Assembly (NCBI RefSeq): GCF_016593255.1
Contig: NZ_AP023212.1
Coordinates: 372,001 to 436,000, forward strand
Source of the DNA: Hydrogenimonas urashimensis
GTDB taxonomy: Bacteria; Campylobacterota; Campylobacteria; Campylobacterales; Hydrogenimonadaceae
Direction: 5' to 3'
Length of the DNA stretch: 64,000 nt
Shown piece by piece: positions 24,325-34,028 of the stretch (positions are counted from its first letter, which is position 1; every line of letters begins with the position of its first letter). Under the pieces are notes generated by a model. It saw only the letters and a list, made by a program, of their open reading frames with translations, had not been told where the DNA came from and made no database searches. The position numbers and the translations under genes are program-made.

Positions 24325-25485
24325 CTACAAAACCACCGAGTTGTTGACACAGATTCTGTTGCGCCCCGCATTTTTCGCGCAATAGAGCTGTATATCCGCT
24401 TTTTCGATCGCCTCGTCGAGATTGGATGCCGATATCACGCTGTCGTTGATACCTACCGATATCGTAATGTGCAGAATATTGTCTCCGATGACGAAGGGCG
24501 ACGTTTCAACCGTCTTTTTGATTCTCTCTGCGACCTCCATCGCCTCTTTTTGGCTGTTGGTTTTGAGGAAAATGATGAACTCCTCTCCTCCGAAACGCAC
24601 CAGATAATCTTCACGCCGAAGCATTCTTTTGACTCTTTTGGTAAGCATTTTGAGCACATCGTCACCCGTATCGTGGCCGTATGTATCGTTGACCTCTTTA
24701 AAGTGGTCCACGTCGTACATGATGATCTGGTACTCCTCATAGTTGCCGTTGGCGAGAACCTCGTAGAGAAATTTCCTATTGCAGGCCCCCGTCAACGGAT
24801 CGATGAAACTGCGGGAGCGTCCCTTGAAATAGTAATAGATCTGGATGTATCCGAAGATCAGGAGTATTCCGATGATGACGGCGACGCTCAGAATCAACGT
24901 CTTGATCTGGGAAAATCTCCGCTGGACATCGGTGCGTATGGAAGCGGACAGATCACTGCCCAAAACGGCGGCCACACGCCCCTTTTCAATGATCGGAACA
25001 GCAACGGAGACCCACAGCGTGCCGTTTTTCACATGTTTGAAAAACTGTTTCTCTCCGCTTTTGTAGGCATTGTCCCAGACATTTGAAACAGGTTCGAACC
25101 GCTGTTTGAACATTGCCTGTTTTTCAGGATCCATTTCCGCATCCAGAAGATAGCGGTATTTGCCCCTTTTGTCCCTGTAGATGACGAAAATGTTGTCGAT
25201 CTCGGGAGTCTTGTAAAAGGCGAGATTCTGTTGCAGTCGTAAGCGCAGGGCCGGCTGCGCCTCCAGTTTCTCAAGAAGCGCACCGTCCGAGAGGTATTCG
25301 ATCAGTCTTGCCGCATTGCTCAGCTCCATTCCGTAGCGGTCGATGATCATTTCGGTCATCTCCTGCCGGGTCGATGAGAGGACCTTGTCGACCTGCAGAT
25401 AGAGATAGATCATCGCCATGGTCAAAAGTGTCAGAATGACGATTCCGATTTTCAGTACCAGGTCGAATTGGCGTGTGATCTTCAT
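24325..25485 (-). CDS. Membrane-bound diguanylate cyclase with periplasmic sensor domain
   Basis: 386 residues. Transmembrane helices at about 11-31 and 196-220 enclose a dCache/LapD-like periplasmic region (about 32-195). The cytoplasmic GGDEF domain has the active-site GGEEF at 299-303 and an intact inhibitory RxxD site (R290-D293), so c-di-GMP synthesis with product inhibition is expected. The start shares one base with the stop of the YfiR-like gene, indicating translational coupling. Confidence 0.93.
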   Translation of the reverse strand: MKITRQFDLVLKIGIVILTLLTMAMIYLYLQVDKVLSSTRQEMTEMIIDRYGMELSNAARLIEYLSDGALLEKLEAQPALRLRLQQNLAFYKTPEIDNIFVIYRDKRGKYRYLLDAEMDPEKQAMFKQRFEPVSNVWDNAYKSGEKQFFKHVKNGTLWVSVAVPIIEKGRVAAVLGSDLSASIRTDVQRRFSQIKTLILSVAVIIGILLIFGYIQIYYYFKGRSRSFIDPLTGACNRKFLYEVLANGNYEEYQIIMYDVDHFKEVNDTYGHDTGDDVLKMLTKRVKRMLRREDYLVRFGGEEFIIFLKTNSQKEAMEVAERIKKTVETSPFVIGDNILHITISVGINDSVISASNLDEAIEKADIQLYCAKNAGRNRICVNNSVVL

Positions 25486-25925
25486 TATTCGATCTCTTCG
25501 AGATAGTCTTGCAGTTCGGGCGCGACGGTCAGACCGAACCGTTGAAGTCTGGGTTTTGAAAAAATGATGGTCGGTCGTCCTTTCATCCAGAAAAACGCAC
25601 CGATTTCATCCTTTTTCCTGACCATCAGGCGGTAATCGTTGGAGAGCCTGGGAATGGCTTCACATTCGTTTCCTTTGACGATATTGTGCTTCGTATCGAT
25701 GATGAGTGTCGCATCCGTACAGGATGGGAGCACGTCGATACCTGGTATTTGGATAAGTAATGTTTTTATTTTCTCATCTTCCGTATAGACCCTGTACTGT
25801 TTCAAAGAGAGGTCGAAAATCATACGTTTCCATATTTTTATATCGATCGAGTCTTCGGAGGAGGCGAAGAGTTGGAACGAAAAAAAGAGACCTAAAAAGA
25901 GTATGAACTTTCTCAAAACAGCCAC
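25485..25925 (-). CDS. Small exported YfiR-like protein
   Basis: 146 residues with a signal peptide (KFILFLGLFFSFQLFASSE). The rest is soluble. The C-terminal IGAFFWMKGRPTIIFSKPRL and LTVAPELQDYLEE segments resemble the end of YfiR/DUF4154 proteins, periplasmic inhibitors of a partner diguanylate cyclase. Position between an outer-membrane receptor and a membrane cyclase, with overlaps of 13 and 1 bp, fits a YfiBNR-like relay. The family assignment is by eye and moderate. Confidence 0.6.
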   Translation of the reverse strand: MAVLRKFILFLGLFFSFQLFASSEDSIDIKIWKRMIFDLSLKQYRVYTEDEKIKTLLIQIPGIDVLPSCTDATLIIDTKHNIVKGNECEAIPRLSNDYRLMVRKKDEIGAFFWMKGRPTIIFSKPRLQRFGLTVAPELQDYLEEIE

Positions 25926-27940
25926 TCCAAAGAGAAATAGACCTGTCGCTCCACTACCGGAAGTACAGTATCGCCCAACGTCGCGTTCGGAAACTGCTGC
26001 GTTCTCAGATCAGGCAGTCGAAGGGTGTAATATTTCGTCTTTTTCGCCTTATCAAGAATGTTGACACCCTTGATCGCCAACGTCAGATCTTTGCTCAGGT
26101 GATATTTCAAACCAGCATTGTAATCCCATCCTTCGTCGACACCCGTGGTTTTTTGACGAAAAATCAATTCATTGAACAGATCGAGATTGTCGAAAGTGTC
26201 CAGTAGCCGGAACATTCCGCCTGTATAATTTTTGTTGGAACCATCGAAACTCTTGTTTAGATGGGTATAGTAAAAATTGAAATCGAGTCGGTGGTTGTCG
26301 CTGAAGTTGTGAGAAGCTTCAAAGACGGCATTGAATATATTCAGATCGATCGACTCGACACGGTTGCCTTCCGTGACCGACCAGTTGACGATATTGACAT
26401 CCTGTGCATTGGACCCGGAAGCCACCACCCGATACTGGTCGGCATCGTCGATATATTTGGTTTCCATCGAAAGGGTATTGAGTTTCTGGGAATCGAGTTG
26501 CGCATCGTGCAACAGGAGTTCGAAAAGCTGCGTGGAGAGTTCGTTGTGGGTCAGGAAGGTCTTGAAATGCCAGTTGTCCCTGATGAAACTGTAGGCGATT
26601 CTTCCCTGCCATGTATCGAGTGAATCGTCGTTCGATTCGCCATCGTATCTTCTTTGAAGGTCGTAGTAGTTGTATTTAAAGGAGAGGGAGAGCATGGCGT
26701 TGCCAAAAAGTGAGACCTGATCCTGCAGATAGAATGACCCGATATTGAAATGGGCCTTGTCCTGGGCGTTTCTGACCTGGTTGAAAACCATCTTGTCGGT
26801 TTTCGCGGCTTTGTAACGGTATTCGACACCGCATTTGAGGAAGTGCTCGCCCCATTTCCAATCTTTATAGATTTTCGTCGTGAACAGATCGCCTGTGCCT
26901 TTGAGTGCAAAATGGTGCTGACCGTCCGGTCCCGGAATCCAGCTGCCCGGGTTGAAGGGATGATCCGGATTGAACGGATCGGACGGGTCGCCCGACGGGG
27001 CGAAGGGATAATAGATCTGTCCCCAGAAGAGTGAGCGGGATCGCATATCCATTTCCAGCGTCGAGTGGATATAAGAAAGATCGGTATGAAAACTCCTGTT
27101 AAACCACTCACCCGAGTACGATGCTCTCAAAACAGGCATTTTCCAGTACCCTCCGGTGGGTGTAATCTCGGTGCTTTGGGCCGTGAAAGGGTCATGCTTC
27201 TGATTGAGGTATTCGAATTCGAACCGGTCGCCCTCGCGTTGCAGATCGAAAAAGAGATGCTGCTGCCGGTAGTTTTTGGAGAGGGTGGAACCGAGGTGTT
27301 GATCGTGCTTGAAATAGTTTTCACTCTCCTGCGCATAGGCGAAATACTCCCATGTATCAAACACCATGGCATGGGAAACGTAAGCCTCCTGCGAGCCTCT
27401 GTCTGCGAGGCGCATTACCAGGCTTCCGCCGTTTTCCCGTTCGGGCTCTTTGGTGTAGAGCTTGATGACAGCGATGGCCGGTTCCGTGGCCACGTCGAGC
27501 ACGGGCGAGTCGTAGTAGATCTCCACATGGTCGAACATACCCATGTCGACATTGCCGTAAAACTGAAGGCCACTGCCGGAGAAACCGCTGGTGATTTCAT
27601 GGTCGTTGACATAGATTTTAATCGAATCGCTCGAATAGAATACGGGGTTTTTCTGCAAAGGATCGGGCATGCCGAAACTGTTGAGATCGTACCGGAAAAA
27701 CCACATCGATTTGATCAGATCGGAGAGGCGGTAAACCTGCATCCGTTCCAGATCGTCCCGGGTGTAGACAGTGACGAAGCCGGCATTCTCTTTCTTCGTT
27801 TGTTTCGAAAGATCCGCCTCTTTGCGGTAACTTTTCAGAAGATCCTCCATCGATTCGTCTGCATGGAGCGAAGGTGCCAGACAAAGAGGAAGCAGGATGA
27901 GTGCGGCCGCGGAAAATGCGTATTTTCTCATGGTTTTCAA
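25913..27940 (-). CDS. TonB-dependent-receptor-like outer-membrane protein
   Basis: 675 residues with a signal peptide (about 1-27). A plug-like domain follows (VTVYTRDDLERMQVYRLSDLI near 57-77, IKIYVNDHEI near 110), then a long region of alternating strands ending SLEWLF with a terminal Phe, as in outer-membrane barrels. I see no clear TonB box. It overlaps ppk2 by 4 bp and the YfiR-like gene by 13 bp. Ligand unknown; a signalling role is inferred from the operon. Confidence 0.8.
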   Translation of the reverse strand: MKTMRKYAFSAAALILLPLCLAPSLHADESMEDLLKSYRKEADLSKQTKKENAGFVTVYTRDDLERMQVYRLSDLIKSMWFFRYDLNSFGMPDPLQKNPVFYSSDSIKIYVNDHEITSGFSGSGLQFYGNVDMGMFDHVEIYYDSPVLDVATEPAIAVIKLYTKEPERENGGSLVMRLADRGSQEAYVSHAMVFDTWEYFAYAQESENYFKHDQHLGSTLSKNYRQQHLFFDLQREGDRFEFEYLNQKHDPFTAQSTEITPTGGYWKMPVLRASYSGEWFNRSFHTDLSYIHSTLEMDMRSRSLFWGQIYYPFAPSGDPSDPFNPDHPFNPGSWIPGPDGQHHFALKGTGDLFTTKIYKDWKWGEHFLKCGVEYRYKAAKTDKMVFNQVRNAQDKAHFNIGSFYLQDQVSLFGNAMLSLSFKYNYYDLQRRYDGESNDDSLDTWQGRIAYSFIRDNWHFKTFLTHNELSTQLFELLLHDAQLDSQKLNTLSMETKYIDDADQYRVVASGSNAQDVNIVNWSVTEGNRVESIDLNIFNAVFEASHNFSDNHRLDFNFYYTHLNKSFDGSNKNYTGGMFRLLDTFDNLDLFNELIFRQKTTGVDEGWDYNAGLKYHLSKDLTLAIKGVNILDKAKKTKYYTLRLPDLRTQQFPNATLGDTVLPVVERQVYFSLEWLF

Positions 27941-28839
27941 TCGACCTGTTTGCTCTGACGATGATAGCGCTGGACTATATCGGGATCGGGATGGAGTATG
28001 GAACTCGCCTCTTTTCTTCCCTCATACGGAATTTTCGAAAGGACATAGCGGATCGATTCGAGACGCGCCGATTTCTTGTCGTTGCTTTTGACAATGATCC
28101 AGGGTGAATAGCTGGTGTGCGTCCGGCTGAACATCTCCTCCTTGTAATAGGTGATCTCATCCCACATTTTCTGCGCTTTCATATCGATCGGACTGATTTT
28201 CCACTGCTTCAGGGGATTGAGTTTGCGCTCCTTGAAACGCTTCTGCTGCTCTTTTTTCGAGATGGAGAACCAGAATTTGATCAAAATGATGCCGTCGTCG
28301 ATCAATGCATGCTCCAGCCCCGGCACCTCCTGCATGAACTTTTCATACTGCTCTTCGGTGCAGAATTTGAAAACCGGCTCGACGATGGCCCGGTTGTACC
28401 AGCTTCTATCGAAAAAGACGATTTCACCCGGATTCGGAAGCTGGGCGATATAACGCTGGAAATAGAACTGCCCCATCTCCACTTCTGTTGGCTTCGGCAG
28501 GGCTACGACCCGGTAGCGGCGGGGATTGAGATGCTCTGTAAAGCGTTTGATGGCCCCTCCTTTTCCTGCCGCGTCCCGGCCTTCGAAAATAATCAGTACG
28601 CGCTTCTTGTTCTCGTAAATCCAGTTCTGCAGTTTGACCAGTTCGATCTGCAGTCGGACAAGATCCTCTTCGTAAGCGACCGTCCGAAGCGCCTTGTCAA
28701 GTTTTTTTCCTTTCGCCAGCAGTGTCAGCCCGCTCTTGGTGTGGAGCTTTTCCATCAGTTTTTCGATGCGTTCGATCTGCTTGAGCGTCTTTTTGTCTTT
28801 CGCCTCTTTTTTCAACTGTTGGAGTCCTTCGTTGATCAT
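27937..28839 (-). CDS. ppk2: Polyphosphate kinase 2
   Basis: 300 residues, single PPK2 domain. Walker A EGRDAAGKGG at 86-95 and the lid/Walker B region VFFDRSWYNRA are diagnostic. PPK2 enzymes transfer phosphate between polyphosphate and nucleotides, here probably GDP or ADP to triphosphates; subclass cannot be set by eye. It starts four bases after the HAD phosphatase stop and overlaps the receptor gene by 4 bp. Confidence 0.95.
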   Translation of the reverse strand: MINEGLQQLKKEAKDKKTLKQIERIEKLMEKLHTKSGLTLLAKGKKLDKALRTVAYEEDLVRLQIELVKLQNWIYENKKRVLIIFEGRDAAGKGGAIKRFTEHLNPRRYRVVALPKPTEVEMGQFYFQRYIAQLPNPGEIVFFDRSWYNRAIVEPVFKFCTEEQYEKFMQEVPGLEHALIDDGIILIKFWFSISKKEQQKRFKERKLNPLKQWKISPIDMKAQKMWDEITYYKEEMFSRTHTSYSPWIIVKSNDKKSARLESIRYVLSKIPYEGRKEASSILHPDPDIVQRYHRQSKQVD

Positions 28840-28843
28840 ATCT

Positions 28844-29485
28844 TTACCTTTGTTGCGAAATTATATGTCTTTGGATATCGTCCGGTCTTTCGGCTTTCAA
28901 AATATCCGCGAACTCTTCCGGAAGATGGAGTGTATATCCCCATGTCACAAAGATCGCATCGACACGGGCACCTTGGGCCGCCATGAGATCTTTGGGACTG
29001 TCACCGATCATCCAGATTTCATCATATTTCGATTTTTCGACTATTTTCAAAATCACTTCGGGATCGGGTTTCGCTTTTTCGACCCGGTCCGCACCTATAA
29101 TATCGGTAAAATGGTGCGCGATGTTATTGTTTTGAAGTATCATTTCGGACGTTTTGCTGGGTGCGTTGGTCGCGATGTAGAGATCACACCCTTTCGACTT
29201 CAGCGCCTCCAGCAGTTCGGGAATTCCCGGAAAGGTCTTCGCGTTTTTGACACACTGTCTGCTGTAGTGGTCTTCAAAAAGCGCTTTGGCCTTCTGCTCG
29301 TACTCTGTGACACCGTAAAATTCCAATGCGAGATTGAGACCTCTTTTGTTGATTCTGTCGATGACGAATGCCGAATCCAACGGATCAAGACCATAGATTT
29401 GAGTGCGCACATGATTGATGGAAGCGGTGATGTCTTCCTGGCTGTCGACCAGGGTCCCGTCAAGATCGAAAATAACGGTTTTCAC
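28844..29485 (-). CDS. HAD-family phosphatase (Gph-like)
   Basis: 213 residues from a GTG at 29485, preceded by AAGGAG seven bases upstream; the frame is open further but only across the divergent promoter and tamA start. The HAD motifs are FDLDGTLVDS (7-16), ATNAPSK in motif II, KPDPEVIL with Lys in motif III and IGDSPKD in motif IV. Phosphoglycolate phosphatase-like cap insertion. First gene of the five-gene operon ending in the cyclase. Confidence 0.88.
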   Translation of the reverse strand: MKTVIFDLDGTLVDSQEDITASINHVRTQIYGLDPLDSAFVIDRINKRGLNLALEFYGVTEYEQKAKALFEDHYSRQCVKNAKTFPGIPELLEALKSKGCDLYIATNAPSKTSEMILQNNNIAHHFTDIIGADRVEKAKPDPEVILKIVEKSKYDEIWMIGDSPKDLMAAQGARVDAIFVTWGYTLHLPEEFADILKAERPDDIQRHIISQQR

Positions 29486-29498
29486 AGCAACTCCTTTG

Positions 29499-29504
29499 TA
29501 TAAT
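29499..29504 (+). promoter_or_regulatory. -10 box of tamA
   Basis: TATAAT preceded directly by TG lies 22 bp before the GTG start at 29527, within the 41-bp gap to the divergent HAD gene. Confidence 0.45.
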
Positions 29505-29526
29505 GGGTCCAAAAACAGGGTAGCCG

Positions 29527-31218
29527 GTGAAACGTGTCCTCGCCTTTTCGCTTTTTTTTGTACAGCTTCTTTCGGCTGTGCCACTGCCTGTCAAATTCAG
29601 AGGCAACGACCATATCGAAGAGAGCCGGCTCTATGAAGTGATGGGAATTCCAAAACCTCTTTTTTTCGAATTTTGGAAGAAAAAACCCAAAATCGACCCC
29701 ACGAAAGTCAACGCACTGCTTCCTGCTATCGAAGAGTACTACAAATCACACGGATTTTACCATACAAGAGCGTCCAGCCGTATCGAAAAAAACCGGATCA
29801 TCATCGATATCGTAGAGAATGTGCCCATCAGGGTTGCCGACGTATCCGCCGTCTCGACACTGGATATAGAAAAGATCATTCCATTCCATCCGGGGGATCG
29901 TTTCGATGCGGAACTCTTTGTCAAAAGCAAAGAGAAGATCAAACGGTACTATAGGGACAATCACTTCTGCAACGTCTATCTCGATGCCAAAGCATTCGTG
30001 GATATCGAAAAAAACGAAGCCTATATTGTCTACGATGTCCATCCGAACGACCCCTGCGTTTTCGGAAAGATCACAATCCATACGCCTCCGACAGTGGATG
30101 AAAGGATCATACGCTCACTCCTGATGTTTCGGAGCGGAGAGCCCTATTCGGCCGAACTGATTCGCCGCTCCTACCGCGAAATCTATGCCAACGAGGGCAT
30201 CGAGCGTGTCATTATAGACGACACGAAACACCAAGGCAACGAAGTACCTGTCAATATCACCGTAACGGTCTATACCAAGCCTGTCCACTTCACGGCCGGT
30301 GCAGGTTACAGCAGCGACGAGGGCATCAATCTGCAGATGGGTGTCAAACACCGCAATTTTTTTGGCAATCTCAAGACGGTGGGCATCGATACACGCTACT
30401 CCCAGATCAAGCAGTATGTCAGGACGACGGCTGAGATGCCCCTGGCCCACCACAACCGTCTCGGTATGGAAGCGGGCGTGAAAAAGGAGATTTTCGACGG
30501 ATACGACGAATACTCCATACTCGCCAGTTTCAATCTCAAACATATTCGTCATCCCCACTACTTCCAGGAGGGAATCATCTTCGACAGATCCGACACGAGG
30601 AACAGCAACGACCCTGTCAATTTTCCCAACGGAAAACTGACGATCGTCTCTCCGGGCCTCAGATGGGAGGTGGACAGGCGCGATTCATTTCTCGATCCGA
30701 CCCAAGGCTATCGGATAGAACTGGAGGGAAAGGGTTCGGTGAAGTGCTACGTTTCCGATGCGACTTACTATAAAATCATGGGATCGGCTTCCTACCATAA
30801 ATCGGTTGACTGGGGTATCGTTTCGACCCGATTGAAACTCGGATCGATCGATGTAATGACCGGGCGCATCCCGCCATCCTACCGTTTTTATGCCGGCGGC
30901 ATGAATTCCAACCGCGCCTACAATTATCGCCGCCTCGGTCCGAAGAATCGTTACGGCGACCCTATCGGCGCTTACAGCATTGCGGAAGGGACCCTTGAGT
31001 TTCGTATACCCCTGGGAGACAATTTCCGATGGGTGCTCTTCAGCGATGTCACCTTTCTGGGGCAGGATGCGTTTCCGGATTTCGGTAAATCCTACATCGC
31101 TGTCGGCCCGGGAATACGGTATCTCACACCGATGGGACCGATCGCTCTGGATGTCGGTTTCGATGTCGAGGACTTCGGGCAGTTCGCCTTCCATTTTCAT
31201 ATCGGAGAGCTCTTCTGA
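29527..31218 (+). CDS. tamA: TamA-like outer-membrane assembly protein (Omp85 family)
   Basis: 563 residues with a signal peptide ending near residue 18. POTRA-like repeats cover about 20-260 (IDIVENVPIRVADV and IVYDVHPNDPCVFGKI are typical strands), and a surface-antigen barrel follows (GAGYSSDEGINLQ, FLDPTQGYR, FYAGGMNSNRAYNY near 460 as the RGF/VRGY-like loop). It is upstream of and one base overlapping tamB, which settles TamA over BamA. Together they help insert or move lipids and proteins to the outer membrane. Confidence 0.88.
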   Translation: MKRVLAFSLFFVQLLSAVPLPVKFRGNDHIEESRLYEVMGIPKPLFFEFWKKKPKIDPTKVNALLPAIEEYYKSHGFYHTRASSRIEKNRIIIDIVENVPIRVADVSAVSTLDIEKIIPFHPGDRFDAELFVKSKEKIKRYYRDNHFCNVYLDAKAFVDIEKNEAYIVYDVHPNDPCVFGKITIHTPPTVDERIIRSLLMFRSGEPYSAELIRRSYREIYANEGIERVIIDDTKHQGNEVPVNITVTVYTKPVHFTAGAGYSSDEGINLQMGVKHRNFFGNLKTVGIDTRYSQIKQYVRTTAEMPLAHHNRLGMEAGVKKEIFDGYDEYSILASFNLKHIRHPHYFQEGIIFDRSDTRNSNDPVNFPNGKLTIVSPGLRWEVDRRDSFLDPTQGYRIELEGKGSVKCYVSDATYYKIMGSASYHKSVDWGIVSTRLKLGSIDVMTGRIPPSYRFYAGGMNSNRAYNYRRLGPKNRYGDPIGAYSIAEGTLEFRIPLGDNFRWVLFSDVTFLGQDAFPDFGKSYIAVGPGIRYLTPMGPIALDVGFDVEDFGQFAFHFHIGELF

Positions 31219-34028
31219 TGCGAAGGCTTTACGCAAAACTGGCACTCTCACTGCAGGGAGCGATCATCCTGACCGGACTTTTTTTCTATGTGACGCTCCA
31301 TCCCGAAACGACCAATTACATCGCCAAAAAAGCGCTGCGAGACAACGGCATCCTCTACAAAAAAATCGAAGGAACTCTCTATACCGGTTTCGATGTGTAC
31401 GACATTGCATACAAAAAAGCCTTTCACGCGCGACACGCCTCCCTTCACTATTCGATTTTCAGACTCCTTTCACCGGCCCCTGCTGTCGATTCCGTGCTTC
31501 TTGAAGATGTGAAAATCTATCCCGGGCGCTTCGACTTCAAAACCAAAAAGGGGAAAAAAACCTCCTCTATCGTGCTTCCTCCCCTCCGCATAAATCGTAT
31601 CGCAATCGATAACTGCGACATATTCCTGCCCGATCGGATCGGTTTTGATCTCGATGCCCGAAATTTCCGATGGTTCGGCCGCGATTTCGACATTCCGTCA
31701 TTTTCCATCGCAGTCCGCTCCCCGTACGCCCGCGGCCGGTTCGAAGGAATGCTTCACAATCTCGATGTCACGCTCAAAGGGCGGGCTTCCTTCTCCCGAA
31801 AATACCACCTTATGGCGGCAAAAGTGCTTCGAAAAGTTCCCGAAAACCTCCCGATCGCGATACATATCAACCAAAACAGGCTGAAAGCTTCCACCCATCT
31901 GGCGACACCGCTCTGCCTACGCGAACACAACCTCTCCATCGGCCGTTTGCATCTTGACTTCAACTACTTTTTCGAAGAAAACTATATGACATCCAAAGCA
32001 ACCTACCGCCTCAGGACAACGGCGGTCGATGCCGATATCAACCAAACACTGCTCATGACCCCTTCACTGGCTTATGCATCCAGAGTCAAAGGTGTGGTGG
32101 TGCGGCAGACCCACCCCCTGCCGGCAAAGCGTTTCGAGGCGGATGCCGCCGGAGACGAGAGTGTCGTGACGGCGGACTTTTACATGGGTGCTTTCAATAT
32201 CAGCCTCTTTTCCACCGATTATGATCTATTCGCCCTCAAAGCGACAGCAAAACCCCATAAAATAGAGTATCTGGAACATCTGCCCAAACTTTTCTCGCAG
32301 CAGACGATCTCGCTGGAGGCGAATGCCACGGCCAAAATATCTCCCGATCCGTCACTCAAAGGGGTCATTCGCCTTGACGGTAACTATTCGACATCGAAAA
32401 GCTTCGTCGAGATACATCCCGAATCGGTTCTTGTCCGTGCCTCCGTCGAACCCAAGGATGTGCGAGGGGGTATCTGGGAATCTGTGCCCCCCATGTTCAA
32501 ATCGGAAGTCAACGCCTACATCTTCTACTCGAAAAACAACAAACTTTTCAATATCTCGGCTCCCAAAGCCTATATTACCCTTTTCGAAAGAGACAAAGTG
32601 GTCAAAGGGTGGGCCAATGTGGGATCTTTGACACTCGATGTCAAAGGAGGCATCGAAAAGGACGATTCCGTGAATCTGGATTTTCATACCCATATCGACT
32701 CCCTCTATGCGCTCATGCAGGATTTTAATATCAAAAGCGAGGTCACCGTCGACGCGGAAGTGGATAGCCGTTTCAGCCTCCGGATTTCGGATTGGATCAC
32801 CCTTCGATACCATACGCAGATACCATGGTACCTGGTGCAGCCCGATTCACAAACGGTCTATTACGGGCTCGATTCCAGGCTTGTCGGAGGGGTCAATGGA
32901 GAGAAAATCTCGATCGACAGCTATGACATCGGATTCAAAGAGCGCCGTTTCACTCAAAAGAGACCATCCTACTTCCACTTCGACCAAAACCTCACCTTCC
33001 ATGTCGATCGCTTCTGTGTTCTGGACACGGGCGAGCTGAAGGGGTCGCTGAATCTTAATGAAATGACGGGCGACTTCCGTTTTGAGGGAGAGGCTATGCG
33101 CTACGTAGGAAGGGAAGGTAACATCACCGCCGATGCGGGCATCGATGTCAATCTCACACAAAAGAGCCTTGACGTCGAGGGAGAAGTCAAAGTGACCGAT
33201 GCGAACATCACCTATATGCCCAAAAAGGAGTATACCGTCACCGACGAGGATATCATCATCATCCAGGACATCAGGGAACCGAGCCATACCCGTAAAAGTC
33301 TCAACGTCCGAATCTATTCGACAACTCCCCTAAGATACGATATCCCGATGATACATCTGCGGTTCAAGCCGGATGTGACGATATGGAAAGAGCCTCTCAA
33401 ACCCACTGTACTGCTTGGAATCGTCCGCCTGGTCGATGGAGCCCTGGATGTGGAGGAGAAACACTTTCGCATCCTGCCCTCGGAAATCTATTTCGGCGGC
33501 GCTTACCCCATCAACCCCTACCTCGATCTGCATATCCGGTACGAAATCGACTTCAATCGTTTCAATATCTACGTAAGCCACACGCTGGCGGATCCGGTCT
33601 TTCTCTTCTCCTCCGAGCCACCGATGAGCCAGAACGACATCATGAGCTATATTCTTTTCGGAAGTCCGGCCGACGAATCGTTTCAGGGACGGGGAGACGC
33701 ATCCACTTCCGTCGCGACGATGCTGCTCGGCATGGGGTTAAAGAGTGCCATCGGGTCTGCAACGGGACTGAAATTCGACACCTTCAATATCCTCAACACC
33801 GAAGAGGGAGGGTTCGGTATCGAAATCGGCAAGCGTATCGGCAAACGCTTCCGGATCATTTATCGCAACGACACGCTTTCGAGCTTCATCATTCAGTACA
33901 AGATCTCCAGGAGCATCCGGGTCGATGTGGATGTCAAAGAGACGGGCCAGGGAATCAACGTGCTCTATATCAAGGATTTCAGGGATCTTGGACTCTTTGA
34001 CAAATCCTCCGGGGATGAATCACGATAA
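31218..34028 (+). CDS. tamB: Translocation and assembly module protein TamB
   Basis: 936 residues. A single N-terminal membrane anchor (about 9-28) is followed by a long periplasmic beta-rich region, probably a taco-shaped lipid groove, and the C-terminal DUF490 domain with SEPPMSQNDIMSYILFG near 800 and the final KETGQGINVLYIKDFR segment. Length is short compared with E. coli TamB (about 1260) but usual for the phylum. Its end overlaps the opposing phosphoethanolamine-transferase-like gene by 50 bp. Confidence 0.9.
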   Translation: MRRLYAKLALSLQGAIILTGLFFYVTLHPETTNYIAKKALRDNGILYKKIEGTLYTGFDVYDIAYKKAFHARHASLHYSIFRLLSPAPAVDSVLLEDVKIYPGRFDFKTKKGKKTSSIVLPPLRINRIAIDNCDIFLPDRIGFDLDARNFRWFGRDFDIPSFSIAVRSPYARGRFEGMLHNLDVTLKGRASFSRKYHLMAAKVLRKVPENLPIAIHINQNRLKASTHLATPLCLREHNLSIGRLHLDFNYFFEENYMTSKATYRLRTTAVDADINQTLLMTPSLAYASRVKGVVVRQTHPLPAKRFEADAAGDESVVTADFYMGAFNISLFSTDYDLFALKATAKPHKIEYLEHLPKLFSQQTISLEANATAKISPDPSLKGVIRLDGNYSTSKSFVEIHPESVLVRASVEPKDVRGGIWESVPPMFKSEVNAYIFYSKNNKLFNISAPKAYITLFERDKVVKGWANVGSLTLDVKGGIEKDDSVNLDFHTHIDSLYALMQDFNIKSEVTVDAEVDSRFSLRISDWITLRYHTQIPWYLVQPDSQTVYYGLDSRLVGGVNGEKISIDSYDIGFKERRFTQKRPSYFHFDQNLTFHVDRFCVLDTGELKGSLNLNEMTGDFRFEGEAMRYVGREGNITADAGIDVNLTQKSLDVEGEVKVTDANITYMPKKEYTVTDEDIIIIQDIREPSHTRKSLNVRIYSTTPLRYDIPMIHLRFKPDVTIWKEPLKPTVLLGIVRLVDGALDVEEKHFRILPSEIYFGGAYPINPYLDLHIRYEIDFNRFNIYVSHTLADPVFLFSSEPPMSQNDIMSYILFGSPADESFQGRGDASTSVATMLLGMGLKSAIGSATGLKFDTFNILNTEEGGFGIEIGKRIGKRFRIIYRNDTLSSFIIQYKISRSIRVDVDVKETGQGINVLYIKDFRDLGLFDKSSGDESR

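Noticed and set aside
29527-31218. BamA as the identity of the Omp85 protein
   Set aside because: It is shorter than BamA and overlaps tamB by one base, which favours TamA.
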